In this document: in pieces, positions 52,136 through 61,813 of the stretch
Position numbering within the stretch: position 1 is the stretch's first letter
Layout of the letters: each line of letters opens with the position of its first letter
Origin: Leadbetterella sp964423865
GTDB lineage: Bacteria; Bacteroidota; Bacteroidia; Cytophagales; Spirosomataceae
Length of the DNA: 64,000 nucleotides
Reading direction: 5' to 3'
Assembly: GCA_964423865.1 (NCBI GenBank)
Contig: CAYRGN010000002.1
Location: forward strand, 96,467 to 160,466
Position numbers and translations under genes: made by a program
The notes under the pieces: generated by a model
Told to the model about the DNA's origin: nothing
Database searches by the model: none
Seen by the model: the letters and a program-made list of their open reading frames with translations, nothing else

Positions 52136-53299
52136 ATGAAATATACTCTTTTTATTATTTCCCTTTTATGGATTCCCCACCTGGGCATGGCTCAGGATAT
52201 TGACGCGGCCATCCGCTTTACCGAACAACAAGCGACCCTGCAGCTGGAAGAAACCCGGCGTCTGCAAGCGGACGGTAAGGTTTCGCCCCGTACTTTAGAT
52301 GCCAAGGGGCAATTGGTACTGGTGGCGCCGGGCGACTGGACCAGCGGTTTTTTTCCCGGGGTTCTGTGGCAACTCTATCATTTTACAAAGGATGTGAAGT
52401 GGATGGAGGCCGCGCGGGAGGCGACTGAAAAGCTGGAAAAGGAGCAATACAACGGCCGCACCCATGACATGGGTTTTAAGATGTATTGCAGCTACGGAAA
52501 AGGGTATGAATACACCGGCGACACGGCGTACAGGAATGTCATTATCCGCTCGGCCCAAACCCTCGTCACACGGTTTAATCCGGCGGTAGGGTGTATTCGT
52601 TCCTGGGACCACAACCGCGATAAGTGGGAGTTTCCGGTGATTATTGATAATATGCTGAATCTGGAACTGCTGTTTGCAGCTACCCGCTTGACCGGAGATT
52701 CCACTTTCTACCGCATTGCGGTGACCCATGCCAATACCACCCTTAAAAACCACTTTCGTCCGGACGGCAGCACGTACCATGTGGTGGACTATGACCCCGA
52801 GACCGGTGCCGTGAAGCACCGCCATACCCACCAGGGGTACAGTCATGAATCTACCTGGGCGCGGGGTCAGGCCTGGGCACTCTACGGTTACACCATGGCT
52901 TACCGGGAAACGGGAATTCGGGATTATCTTCAAAAAGCGCTGGACGTGGCGGAATGGTTGCATCAGCGGTTGCCGGCAGACGGTGTGCCGTACTGGGATT
53001 TTGATGCACCCGATATTCCGGATGCTCCCCGTGATGCCTCTGCGGCCGCGGTGATGGCATCGGCCCTTTATGAGCTGGACGCCTACGCACCGCAGAAAAG
53101 TAAATTGCGGGAGCAGGCAGATCGCATCCTGAAAAGCCTGCTCACGGCTTATACCGCTCCTGCGGGTACCCATGCCGGGTTTACCCTGCTGCACAGCACC
53201 GGGCACAAACCGGTGGAGTCTGAGGTGGATGTGCCCCTGATCTACGCCGATTATTACCTGCTTGAGGCCCTGGGCAGGAAAAAAGAAAAAGGGAAGTAG
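52136..53299 (+). CDS. GH88 unsaturated glucuronyl hydrolase, secreted
   Basis: 387 residues with a signal peptide (LFIISLLWIPHLGMAQ). Alpha/alpha-barrel of GH88. Catalytic Asp candidates are in RTHDMGFKMYC (about residue 110) and VIIDNMLNLELL (about 170); also WTSGFFPGVLWQLYHFT, QGYSHESTWARGQAWALYG and GVPYWDFDAPD. The enzyme removes the 4,5-unsaturated uronic acid left at the non-reducing end by polysaccharide lyases (glycosaminoglycan-type or similar). This matches the lyase-like gene at 58656 and points to a uronic-acid-containing target. Confidence 0.92.
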   Translation: MKYTLFIISLLWIPHLGMAQDIDAAIRFTEQQATLQLEETRRLQADGKVSPRTLDAKGQLVLVAPGDWTSGFFPGVLWQLYHFTKDVKWMEAAREATEKLEKEQYNGRTHDMGFKMYCSYGKGYEYTGDTAYRNVIIRSAQTLVTRFNPAVGCIRSWDHNRDKWEFPVIIDNMLNLELLFAATRLTGDSTFYRIAVTHANTTLKNHFRPDGSTYHVVDYDPETGAVKHRHTHQGYSHESTWARGQAWALYGYTMAYRETGIRDYLQKALDVAEWLHQRLPADGVPYWDFDAPDIPDAPRDASAAAVMASALYELDAYAPQKSKLREQADRILKSLLTAYTAPAGTHAGFTLLHSTGHKPVESEVDVPLIYADYYLLEALGRKKEKGK

Positions 53300-53356
53300 G
53301 CCGATATATCCTCATTTTTTTCGATATTGTCCTTTCTATCCGGAACAATATTAGCT

Positions 53357-56300
53357 ATGCGCCGTTCTTTAATATTCCTTCTCCTTGCAGCAGTAGCCCT
53401 CGCTACCGCTGCCTGGGGTCAGGAAAAGACGGTTAAATTCACACAAATAGGGTTGCGCGAAGGGCTTTCCCAAAGCAGTGCCTTTGCTTTGTGCCAGGAT
53501 TACCTCGGTTTTATGTGGATTGGTACCCGTGACGGACTGAACCGCTACGATTCCCGGAAATTTTATACCTACCGTAATGCCCCCTCTGACAGCACCTCGC
53601 TGACAGACAATTACATTATCTCTTTACTGGAAGACAGCAAAAGACGCCTGTGGGTAGGAACAAGAACCGGCATTAACCGGTACGATCGTCTCCATGACCG
53701 CTTTGTCCGCGTGCCTTTGCCCGGATACCCCATGATCTGGTCCATCACCGAAGACACGGCCGGGCGAATCTGGTTTTCGACCAACCAGGGACTGTATTGC
53801 CTGGAGGGCGAACAAATGAAACTTGCTTTTGATGCCGGTACAATGCCCGCCGGAGTCAATAACGTACAGACCTGCTATCAGGATGCGAAGGGCCGGATTT
53901 GGTTAGGAACAGGGGGCGGAGTGCTTCAGTTTGAACCTTACCGGCGGGGCAGTCCGCTGCGGTTAAAACGTCATTTCAGAAAGCGGACTGGCGAACTAAA
54001 CAGCGATGACGTAAGAGTAGTGATGGAAGTAAAGCCGGGGGTTTTCTGGTTCGGAACGCGGGAAGGCGGAATAAACGTGTATCAGGAAGACAGCGGTCAT
54101 TTGACATACCTGCTGCATCAGCCCGATGCGGGGGGAAGATCCCTGGCGGGGAATGATGTCCGTTCCATGATTAAAGATCGTTTCGGGGGGTACTGGATTG
54201 GTACCATCAATGGCTTAAATTATTATTCGGAAGAAGGGGGATTTCAGACCTTCTCTGCGAATGATCAGTTTTCCCTGAGCAACAATTCGATCCGGCCCAT
54301 CTTCCAGGATGCAAGGGGCTCCATTTGGGTGGGCACGTATTACGGAGGGGTCAGCGTGTATGATCGGCACATTCCCATTTTTCAGAATTATGCTTACAGT
54401 CCGTACGTCAGCAGTCTCAGCTATAATGTAGTGAGCGGAATACTGGAAGACGGGCAGGGAAACCTGTGGGTGGGTACCGAGGGCGGCGGACTGAACTATA
54501 TGGATGCAGACGGGCGGGTGTTTCGTCATTATCGCCATGACCCTGCGCAGGCCGGATCCCTGAGCCATAATCATGTGAAATCGCTTTATCTGGATGCGCA
54601 GGATGACTTGTGGGTGGGCACTTACCACGGCGGCCTTAACTTCCTGAAAAAGGGAAGTTCTCATTTTCAGAATATCCGCCATGACCCAGCAGTTCCCCAT
54701 TCTTTGTCGCACAATAATGTGTATTCCATTCGGGAAGATCGGGATGGGAATTTATGGTTAGGGACTTACGGGGGAGGCTTGAATATGAAAAAGCCGGGAA
54801 GCTCCCTGGCGTTTGAAAGCTATCAGGCCGGTAAGAGCGGGCGTTACCACATCAGCTCTGACCTGGTGCGTACGGTTTTCATTGACAGCCGGGGCAATCT
54901 CTGGGTAGGTACCGAAGACGGCCTGAATCTGAGGCGGGCGGGAACCGATCATTTTGAGGTTTTTCGTTTTCACCCGGATGATCCCGCCAGTATCAGCAGC
55001 AATGTCATTATCAGTATCTTTGAAGACAGTAAAAAAAGGATCTGGTTGGGAACCTATAAGAATGGACTGAATTTATACCAGGAAGGAACTTTCCGGCGTT
55101 TTACCGAGCGCGATGGTCTTCCGGGCAATAATATCTTCGGGATCCTGGAAGATCAGCAAAAGCTCTGGTTGAGTACCAATAACGGGATATGCAGTTTTGA
55201 TCCGGAAACCGGAACCGTAAGAATCTACAATAGCAAGGACGGCATCGGCGGCAATGAGTTTTCTACGGGGGCCTACTGCAAAGCCCGTGACGGTCGGCTG
55301 ATTTTTGGCGGGACACACGGTCTTACCGCTTTTTATCCGCGGAGTTTTACGCCCAGTAACTACGTTCCGCCCATCGTTTTTACAGATTTCAGGTTATTTA
55401 ATCAGCCTGTATTGCCCGGCACGCCCCGTATCCTGGAGAAGCCCATTTCCATCACCGATACCCTCGTGCTGACCCATAAGCAGAACATTTTCACGGTAGA
55501 ATTCTCCGCTATCAATTATGTTTTACCGGAAAAAAACCGCTATGCCTATCGCCTTGAAGGGCTTGAAAATCAATGGAACTACGTGGATGTGCCCTCGGCT
55601 ACGTACACCAATCTCAATGCCGGTACGTACACCTTACTGGCCAAAGGCTCCAGCAATGACGGCACCTGGAATGAGGTGCCCGCTGCGCTGACCATCCGGA
55701 TTCTTCCCCCGCCCTGGAAAACCTGGTGGGCCTATACCCTGTATTTTGCATTGGGGGCTGTAGGCATTTATATGATCATCCGGTACACCAGAATCCGGAG
55801 CCGTCTGGAACACGAACTGGCACTGGAACACCTGGAAAATGAAAGACAGAAAGAAATTAATGAGATCAAACTGAATTTTTTCACGAGCATCTCCCACGAA
55901 TTTCGGACGCCTTTGACCCTTATTCTAGCACCGGTGCAACACCTGTTAAGTCAAAAAAGTCTGGATGAAAACGCCCGGAAAATGATGGGTACGGTGAAGA
56001 ACAATTCCCTGCGGCTGTTGCATCTGGTGAATCAGTTGCTGGACTTCAGAAAGCAGGAAAGCGGGAGTTTTCGCCTCGCAGTGGAAGCCCATAACCTGAC
56101 GACAGTGGTGAGTAGGATAGGTGCCGAGTTTATGCATTATGCGGAGGAGCGGCAGATCCGGTTTTACTATCCACAGACCGGAGGGGAAATGGAGGTTTGG
56201 ATAGACGACGATCAGATGGAAAAGGTGCTGTATAACCTGCTTTCCAATGCCTTTAAATTTACGCCAAAGGAAGGAACCGTGAAGCTGGAGATAGAACAAA

Positions 56301-57505
56301 GAATTGCTACTGTGGCTTATCCGGCAGGCTCTGTACAGATCAGGGTGTGGGACAACGGACCTGGAATTCCCCTAGATCAGCGCGCTTCTATCTTCGAATT
56401 TTTCTATCAGTTTGAAACCGAAAACATTCATTTGGGTTCAGGGATTGGATTAGCGCTGGCAAAAAGCATCACCGAAATGCACGGCGGGACCCTGGAGGTA
56501 GACAGTTATGAGGGTAGTGAGAAACCTACCTATAGCTGTTTTACGGTGGAATTGCCCCTGGGTCTGGCACATTTTAAATCCGAAGACCTGGCCCGGCAGA
56601 ATAAGACAGAAGAGGCGATAATCCCGTGGGCTGCTCCGGAATCTCCTGGAGAAGTTTCTGAGGTTTCCGGGGTTATGCAATCGATTGTTTTGGTGGTAGA
56701 AGACCATGCTGAAATCAGGGAGATGATTGTCAGAAGTTTGCCAGACCACTATACCGTGTTGCAGGCGGCAGATGGGAAGGAGGGTTGGGAGAAAGCGAGA
56801 AAGCATTTGCCCGATGTAGTGATTACGGATATCATGATGCCGGTGGCAGACGGGATCACCTTACTGAAAAATATTAAGGAGACGGTGGATACGCATCATA
56901 TCCCGGTGCTGCTGCTCACCGCCCGAACGGCCGTGGAGAGTGTTATTGAAGGCCTGCAATCGGGCAGCGACGATTACCTTACCAAACCTTTTCATCCCGA
57001 GGTTCTTTCCCTGAAAATCAGGAACATCCTGGAATCACGGGAACGTTTCCGTAAGAAATTCATCCGGGATTATGTACTTACTCCAAAGGAGGTGGAAGGG
57101 GCGGCTGATCCTGACCGTCAATTCCTGGGCAGGGTGATGAGCCTGATAGAAGAAAATCTGGCCGAACCGGATTTTAATGTGAACGTGCTGGCCCGGGAAC
57201 TCAGCATGAGCAGGCCGGTTCTTTACCGGAAACTGAAACAGTTGACAGACCTGAGTGTGATTGAGCTCATCAATGTGCTGCGGTTAAAGAAAGGCGCCCG
57301 GTTGCTGGGGCAGCGGTCAGCAGCGGTCAGTCAGGTGGCGTACGAGATCGGTTTCAGTGACCCCAAGTATTTCAGCAAAACTTTCAAAAATTATTTTGGC
57401 TTGTCGCCCACCGACTTTAGCGGGTTAAGCGCAGCCGAACAGACAGAAATTATTCACCTTAAATTTAATTCCTTAGCTCATGAAGACATCCCTTCTTCTA
57501 CTTAG
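53357..57505 (+). CDS. Hybrid two-component system regulator (HTCS)
   Basis: 1382 residues from ATG 53357; ten extra codons upstream (from 53327) would precede the signal (SLIFLLLAAVALATAAWGQ). Periplasmic sensor: about 14 two-component propeller repeats (GFMWIGTRDGLNRYDS, GNLWVGTEGGGLNYMD) then a Y_Y_Y domain (RYAYRLEGLENQWNYV); one membrane helix near 790; histidine kinase with SISHEFRTPLTL (His about 846), VLYNLLSNAFKF and GIGLALAKSI; receiver with ITDIMMPVADG (Asp about 1156); C-terminal AraC HTH (VNVLARELSMSRPVLYRKL). It senses an oligosaccharide and activates the adjacent SusC operon. Overlaps the next gene by 26 bp. Confidence 0.96.
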   Translation: MRRSLIFLLLAAVALATAAWGQEKTVKFTQIGLREGLSQSSAFALCQDYLGFMWIGTRDGLNRYDSRKFYTYRNAPSDSTSLTDNYIISLLEDSKRRLWVGTRTGINRYDRLHDRFVRVPLPGYPMIWSITEDTAGRIWFSTNQGLYCLEGEQMKLAFDAGTMPAGVNNVQTCYQDAKGRIWLGTGGGVLQFEPYRRGSPLRLKRHFRKRTGELNSDDVRVVMEVKPGVFWFGTREGGINVYQEDSGHLTYLLHQPDAGGRSLAGNDVRSMIKDRFGGYWIGTINGLNYYSEEGGFQTFSANDQFSLSNNSIRPIFQDARGSIWVGTYYGGVSVYDRHIPIFQNYAYSPYVSSLSYNVVSGILEDGQGNLWVGTEGGGLNYMDADGRVFRHYRHDPAQAGSLSHNHVKSLYLDAQDDLWVGTYHGGLNFLKKGSSHFQNIRHDPAVPHSLSHNNVYSIREDRDGNLWLGTYGGGLNMKKPGSSLAFESYQAGKSGRYHISSDLVRTVFIDSRGNLWVGTEDGLNLRRAGTDHFEVFRFHPDDPASISSNVIISIFEDSKKRIWLGTYKNGLNLYQEGTFRRFTERDGLPGNNIFGILEDQQKLWLSTNNGICSFDPETGTVRIYNSKDGIGGNEFSTGAYCKARDGRLIFGGTHGLTAFYPRSFTPSNYVPPIVFTDFRLFNQPVLPGTPRILEKPISITDTLVLTHKQNIFTVEFSAINYVLPEKNRYAYRLEGLENQWNYVDVPSATYTNLNAGTYTLLAKGSSNDGTWNEVPAALTIRILPPPWKTWWAYTLYFALGAVGIYMIIRYTRIRSRLEHELALEHLENERQKEINEIKLNFFTSISHEFRTPLTLILAPVQHLLSQKSLDENARKMMGTVKNNSLRLLHLVNQLLDFRKQESGSFRLAVEAHNLTTVVSRIGAEFMHYAEERQIRFYYPQTGGEMEVWIDDDQMEKVLYNLLSNAFKFTPKEGTVKLEIEQRIATVAYPAGSVQIRVWDNGPGIPLDQRASIFEFFYQFETENIHLGSGIGLALAKSITEMHGGTLEVDSYEGSEKPTYSCFTVELPLGLAHFKSEDLARQNKTEEAIIPWAAPESPGEVSEVSGVMQSIVLVVEDHAEIREMIVRSLPDHYTVLQAADGKEGWEKARKHLPDVVITDIMMPVADGITLLKNIKETVDTHHIPVLLLTARTAVESVIEGLQSGSDDYLTKPFHPEVLSLKIRNILESRERFRKKFIRDYVLTPKEVEGAADPDRQFLGRVMSLIEENLAEPDFNVNVLARELSMSRPVLYRKLKQLTDLSVIELINVLRLKKGARLLGQRSAAVSQVAYEIGFSDPKYFSKTFKNYFGLSPTDFSGLSAAEQTEIIHLKFNSLAHEDIPSST

Positions 57506-58556
57506 TTTTTTGTTGTTATCTTTTCTACAGCCTGCCAGGGCCAATGATCCGGTTCGGGGCTTTTGTATTGCCGCACCCAGTCCTGACCGCCTGGCGGAGT
57601 TTATTCGTTTTATTGATCAGGAGCTGGCGTCGCGCCAGGTAAATACCCTGGTGCTGCGGGTGGATCACCATTACCAGTTCAAAAGTCGTCCTGAGCTGAT
57701 AGACGATAAATGGGCCCTTTCAGAAGCCGAAGTGAAGCAGTTGGTGGCGGTGTGCCGCAAGCATAACATTCGTCTGATTCCCCAGATCAACCTTTTCGGA
57801 CATCAGTCGTGGGCGGAGGGTATCGGAAAGTTACTGGCGGTGTATCCACAGTTTGACGAGACGCCGCATGTAAAAATGCCGGAAAAGTATCAATGGCCCA
57901 ATGCCGATGGTCTGTATTGCAAAAGTTATTGTCCGCTGCATCCGGAGGTGCATGCGGTAGTATTTGATCTGGTAGATGAAATTTGTGAGGTGTTTGAGGC
58001 CGATGCATTTCATGCGGGTCTGGACGAGGTGTTCTATATTGGCGACGACCAATGTCCGCGGTGTGGCGGGCACGACAAGGCGGAATTATATGCGGGTGAG
58101 GTCAACAAAATTGCCGGGCACCTGGCCGGATCAAAGCGCCAGTTATGGATGTGGGGCGATCGCCTGCTGGATGGCAAGACGACCGGTATGGGCATGTGGG
58201 AGGCCAGCATGAACAACACCCACCGGGCCATAGACCTCATTCGTAAAGATGTGATGATTTGCGACTGGCATTACAATCAGGCGGTTCCGTCGGCTGCGTA
58301 TTTTGCTATGAAGGGCTTTCCGGTGATTTCTTCTCCCTGGAAGAAGGGTTCAGTAGGGGTACAGCAGTTACAAGACATGAACCGTTTTCGGGAACAGGCT
58401 TCTAAGGAACAGGCCGCGCGTTATAAGGGAATGATGCAGACCATCTGGGCCGGCGCCGGATCTTTCCTTGACGAATTTTACGGGCGTAAACCGGCAGGGG
58501 AGGAAAGTGAGTCGGCATGCTTTAAAGCGTTGGCTGCCGAGTGGAGCAAAGGGTAA
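57480..58556 (+). CDS. GH20-like family glycoside hydrolase, secreted
   Basis: 358 residues with a signal peptide (LLLLSFLLLSFLQPARA). TIM-barrel features of GH20-like enzymes: VNTLVLRVDHHYQFKSR, IRLIPQINLFGHQSWAEG, and FHAGLDEVFYIGDDQCPRCG, with the Asp-Glu pair (about 181-182) that fits the catalytic DE of hexosaminidases; RQLWMWGDRLLDG and MMQTIWAGAGSFLDEFYG follow. It lacks the N-terminal GH20b domain. Beta-N-acetylhexosaminidase or related activity is likely but not certain. The start lies within the 3' end of the HTCS gene. Confidence 0.78.
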   Translation: MKTSLLLLSFLLLSFLQPARANDPVRGFCIAAPSPDRLAEFIRFIDQELASRQVNTLVLRVDHHYQFKSRPELIDDKWALSEAEVKQLVAVCRKHNIRLIPQINLFGHQSWAEGIGKLLAVYPQFDETPHVKMPEKYQWPNADGLYCKSYCPLHPEVHAVVFDLVDEICEVFEADAFHAGLDEVFYIGDDQCPRCGGHDKAELYAGEVNKIAGHLAGSKRQLWMWGDRLLDGKTTGMGMWEASMNNTHRAIDLIRKDVMICDWHYNQAVPSAAYFAMKGFPVISSPWKKGSVGVQQLQDMNRFREQASKEQAARYKGMMQTIWAGAGSFLDEFYGRKPAGEESESACFKALAAEWSKG

Positions 58557-58606
58557 GAAAGCGAAAATGAACGATTTTTACCGCCAAAGTAAGCAAAAAT
58601 TGCCCC

Positions 58607-58635
58607 TTGCACGGGCGTGTATGCCGATATCTTTG
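58607..58635 (+). promoter_or_regulatory. Promoter of the alginate-lyase-like gene
   Basis: TTG at 58607-58609 and TATCTTTG at 58628-58635, 18 bp apart. The box lies inside the longer open frame that starts at 58617, which is why the start at 58656 is preferred. Confidence 0.65.
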
Positions 58636-58655
58636 CGACAACAATCGTCTATTCA

Positions 58656-59861
58656 ATGATCCGAAAAATGTATGCCTTGGGGAAAAGAATGGCCCTCTTC
58701 TTCTTCCTGTTCATTCCGTCGCTTCAAGCCCAGTGGTTATGGGATACCGGCCAGATGAACCAAATCAAAGGCAGCGCCGAAAAGTATGCGGCTGCCATCC
58801 AGCTGCTAAGAACGGAGGCCGACCGGGAGTTGGAGCACCCTTTGTATTCGGTAACGCATAAAGCGGGCCTGGCCCCCAGCGGAGATAAGCACGATTACGT
58901 CAGCCTCAGCCGCTACTGGTGGCCGAATCCGGATACGCCCGATAAACTGCCCTATATCTACAAAGACGGGGAGTCTAATCCGGAGTTGAATCAGTTCGAC
59001 AGGAACACGCTTGGAAGAATGTGCGGGGCGGTAAACACCCTGGCACTGGCATACTTTTATAGCGACGAAGAGCGTTATGCCCAAAAAGCGGTGGCGGTGC
59101 TTCGTGCCTGGTTTCTCGACCCGTCTACCCGCATGAATCCGCATCTGGAATACGCCCAGTTTATCCCCGGGCGAAATAATTCCAAAGGCCGTCCGGAGGG
59201 ACTTATTGACAGCTATTCTTTTGTAGAAATGCTGAACAGTGTACAGTTGCTGCGCGGTTCTGAGCACTATACCACCGCTGACCGCGAGGGACTTAGCCGT
59301 TGGTTTTCCGATTTTGCACATTGGTTTCAAACCAGCAGTCAGGGAATGAAGGAGGCAGCGGCCAAAAATAACCACGCCACGTCTTATGACGCTCAGATGG
59401 TGACCTTTTATCTTTTTACGGGCAATGCGGAGGCCGCCCGAAAAATTATACACGACTTCCCTCAAAAAAGAATTTTTACGCAGATCGAGCCGGACGGCAG
59501 ACAAACGCACGAACTGTGGCGAACCCTGGCTTACCATTATTCCCAGTATAACCTGAGTCACATGATTGACCTGGGTGCCACGGCCCAAAAGCTGGGGTTG
59601 GATCTGCTGAATGTGGAATCTCCGGACGGCAGATCCTTCTATAAAGCCATGGATTATCTTACTTCTTTTTTAGGAAAGGAAGTGGATAGTTGGCCCTATC
59701 GGCAGATCAGCGGCTGGGACGAGGAAATGCAGGATGTCTGCCGGGATCTCATCCGCATTTTGGCCCTGGATTTCTCCCGGAAGGAGTACGGGGAGCTGGT
59801 GAGGAAATATGCGGTACACGATACCAGCACCCGGTGGCGGCTATTGTTCCTGATGGAATAA
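58656..59861 (+). CDS. Alginate-lyase family (PL5-like) secreted enzyme
   Basis: 401 residues from ATG 58656, downstream of a promoter box that excludes the longer frame. Signal peptide to about IPSLQAQ. Alpha/alpha-barrel lyase features: HDYVSLSRYWWPNPDTP, NRNTLGRMCGAVNTLALAY-like segment, EYAQFIPGRNNSKGRPEGL (split), LIDSYSFVEMLN, and the catalytic KNNHATSYDAQMVTFYL (Asn-Asn-His about 238-240). PF05426 enzymes cleave alginate or related uronans by beta-elimination, producing unsaturated ends that the GH88 enzyme would remove. Convergent with the SDR gene, 6 bp between stops. Confidence 0.88.
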   Translation: MIRKMYALGKRMALFFFLFIPSLQAQWLWDTGQMNQIKGSAEKYAAAIQLLRTEADRELEHPLYSVTHKAGLAPSGDKHDYVSLSRYWWPNPDTPDKLPYIYKDGESNPELNQFDRNTLGRMCGAVNTLALAYFYSDEERYAQKAVAVLRAWFLDPSTRMNPHLEYAQFIPGRNNSKGRPEGLIDSYSFVEMLNSVQLLRGSEHYTTADREGLSRWFSDFAHWFQTSSQGMKEAAAKNNHATSYDAQMVTFYLFTGNAEAARKIIHDFPQKRIFTQIEPDGRQTHELWRTLAYHYSQYNLSHMIDLGATAQKLGLDLLNVESPDGRSFYKAMDYLTSFLGKEVDSWPYRQISGWDEEMQDVCRDLIRILALDFSRKEYGELVRKYAVHDTSTRWRLLFLME

Positions 59862-59867
59862 ACAGTA

Positions 59868-60656
59868 CTAAAACAACGTTCGGGCAATGCCGCCGTCTAG
59901 TGGAATGGCTGCGCCGGTCAGGAAGGCCGCATAGTCGGAAGCCAGGAAAGCAGCCAGGTAACCGTATTCGCCGGGGTCGCCCAGTCGGTTCACCGGCACT
60001 GCGGCTCTCTTTTGTTTCTTCACTTCTTCCAGGGGAATTTTCTCCGTTTCTGACTGCATCTGCATCAGACTGTTCAGTCGGTCGGTCTCAAAATACCCCG
60101 TCAGAATAGAATTTACCGTAATGCCTTTTGGAGCCACGGCATTGGCAAGTGATTTACTCCATGACACAAGCGCAGTACGCATGGTATTGGAGAGTACCAG
60201 GTGATCTTGCGGTTCTTTCACTGTCATAGAAGACACGTTGATGATGCGTCCGAAGCCTTGGGTTTCCATGTGGGGCAGTGCCAGATTGGTAGCAAAAACG
60301 GCGCTTTGAAACAGGAGCTCAAAGGCCTTTTGATAATCGGTTTCGGTTTTCGTTCTCACGTTACCCGCAGCGGGTCCCTGGGTATTGTTCACCAGGATGT
60401 CTACGGTATTTTTGGCAAAAAAGGCGTCCAGTTTCTCTTTATGTTTTTCGTAATCTGCAAAATCAGTAACCAGGTAGCTGTGTTGTTGTCCGTATGCGGT
60501 GTCCAATTCTGCCACTGCATTGACCAGTTTTTCTTCTGACCGCGACATCACTATCACTTCCGCGCCACACGCGGCCAGTTGCACGGCAATGGCCTTGCCT
60601 ATGCCGGAGGAGCTGCCGCCCACGAGGGCTCGTTTTCCTGTAAGATTAATCTGCAT
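59868..60656 (-). CDS. SDR family oxidoreductase lacking the usual YxxxK
   Basis: 262 residues from ATG 60656. Rossmann motif GKRALVGGSSSGIGKAIA and NNTQGPAAG (NNAG-like). The active-site region reads RIINVSSMTVKEPQDHLVLS and then NTMRTALVSWSKS: the Ser is there, but the Tyr and its Lys are replaced (LSNTMR). This variant occurs in a subgroup of SDRs, so activity may be altered. The end PLDGGIARTLF is typical. It starts 35 bp after the Fic stop on the same strand. Confidence 0.88.
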   Translation of the reverse strand: MQINLTGKRALVGGSSSGIGKAIAVQLAACGAEVIVMSRSEEKLVNAVAELDTAYGQQHSYLVTDFADYEKHKEKLDAFFAKNTVDILVNNTQGPAAGNVRTKTETDYQKAFELLFQSAVFATNLALPHMETQGFGRIINVSSMTVKEPQDHLVLSNTMRTALVSWSKSLANAVAPKGITVNSILTGYFETDRLNSLMQMQSETEKIPLEEVKKQKRAAVPVNRLGDPGEYGYLAAFLASDYAAFLTGAAIPLDGGIARTLF

Positions 60657-60691
60657 TTTGTTTGTTTCGTTATTTGGAATGTAATTTACCA

Positions 60692-61813
60692 TTAATAAGC
60701 GTAACTATTCAGGTCTAATTGATACCGTACGGAACGCCCCGCACCTTCCTGCACCAGCACACCTATTTCATGTAATCGCTGCAAATCGCGCGTAGCTGTG
60801 GCTTTGGAAACCTTGGTAATGCCCATGTACTTCCTGGCCGTCATCCCGCCTTCGAAACCCTCTGCTCCCTTGTTCAGCATTTTGTTGATCGCCTTCCACT
60901 GCCGTTCGTCAATCCGGTCCTTATAACGATCATAAAACTGCGCTTTCTTCAACGTAAACAATACCATGGCTTTGGCATCGCGCTGCGCATCCAGGATCAC
61001 GTTTGCAAAATAAACCATCCATGCCGTAATGTCCAATGCACTTTGCGCTTCCTTCAACGCATCGTAATAGGCTTTCTTATTGGCCTCGATGGTTTTGGAA
61101 AGGCTCAGCATGATGGGTCGTCCAAGTGATTGCGATAGTGCTTTTTCCGCTATGGCCCGCCCGATGCGGCCGTTGCCGTCTTCAAACGGGTGGATGGATT
61201 CGAAATACAGGTGTGCGATTGCTGATTTCAAAATAGCTTCGGACACCTGCCCTTTTAGCGGCAAGGATGCTGAATTATACCACCCGACAAAGCGTTCCAT
61301 TTCTTCCGGTACCCGTGTCGATGGCGGTGCTTCGTAATGGATGATTTCCCGTCCATAAGCACCCGAAACTACCTGCATGGGGGCATCGCCCTTCCGCCAC
61401 TCGCCCGGATTGATGCGACTTGTAGTGGCCGCAAAAAGTAATCGGTGCCAGGCTTTTAGCATATCCAGAGTCAGCGGCTCCTGAAAGCCTTTTCTTACTT
61501 CCACCGTCAATTGAGCCACGCCCGATGCCCGCTGGTCTTTGACGTAAACCGGCGTATTATTTAACCCCAGATTATTCCGAATGGAAGACATCACGTCCTC
61601 GCGACTTAGGTACTCTCCCTCTATTTCGGAGGTTTTCACCGCCTCTGAAAGCATAATCTGTAGCAGGGTTTCCTGCTTGAGCGTATCCGGCAACCCTTGG
61701 ATAAGACCATTCATCTCACCTGTTTCCTGCGCAAATGCAAGAATAAACGTCTGAACCTCCGAAACGTCGTAAGTAAAGTTGGGCCATCCCTTCAGTTGCC
61801 AATTATACACCAT
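60692..61813 (-). CDS. Fic family protein with C-terminal winged helix
   Basis: 373 residues from ATG 61813. N-terminal Fic_N-type region with the inhibitory helix motif KTSEIEGEYLS ([S/T]xxxE[G/N]), Fic core HPFEDGNGRIGRA (complete catalytic motif), and a C-terminal winged helix (TARKYMGITKVSKATATRDL, LHEIGVLVQEGAG). Fic proteins AMPylate target proteins; the inhibitory helix suggests a self-restrained class II type. Four alternating TGAGCCGA half-sites over its promoter suggest that the winged helix represses its own gene. Confidence 0.93.
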   Translation of the reverse strand: MVYNWQLKGWPNFTYDVSEVQTFILAFAQETGEMNGLIQGLPDTLKQETLLQIMLSEAVKTSEIEGEYLSREDVMSSIRNNLGLNNTPVYVKDQRASGVAQLTVEVRKGFQEPLTLDMLKAWHRLLFAATTSRINPGEWRKGDAPMQVVSGAYGREIIHYEAPPSTRVPEEMERFVGWYNSASLPLKGQVSEAILKSAIAHLYFESIHPFEDGNGRIGRAIAEKALSQSLGRPIMLSLSKTIEANKKAYYDALKEAQSALDITAWMVYFANVILDAQRDAKAMVLFTLKKAQFYDRYKDRIDERQWKAINKMLNKGAEGFEGGMTARKYMGITKVSKATATRDLQRLHEIGVLVQEGAGRSVRYQLDLNSYAY

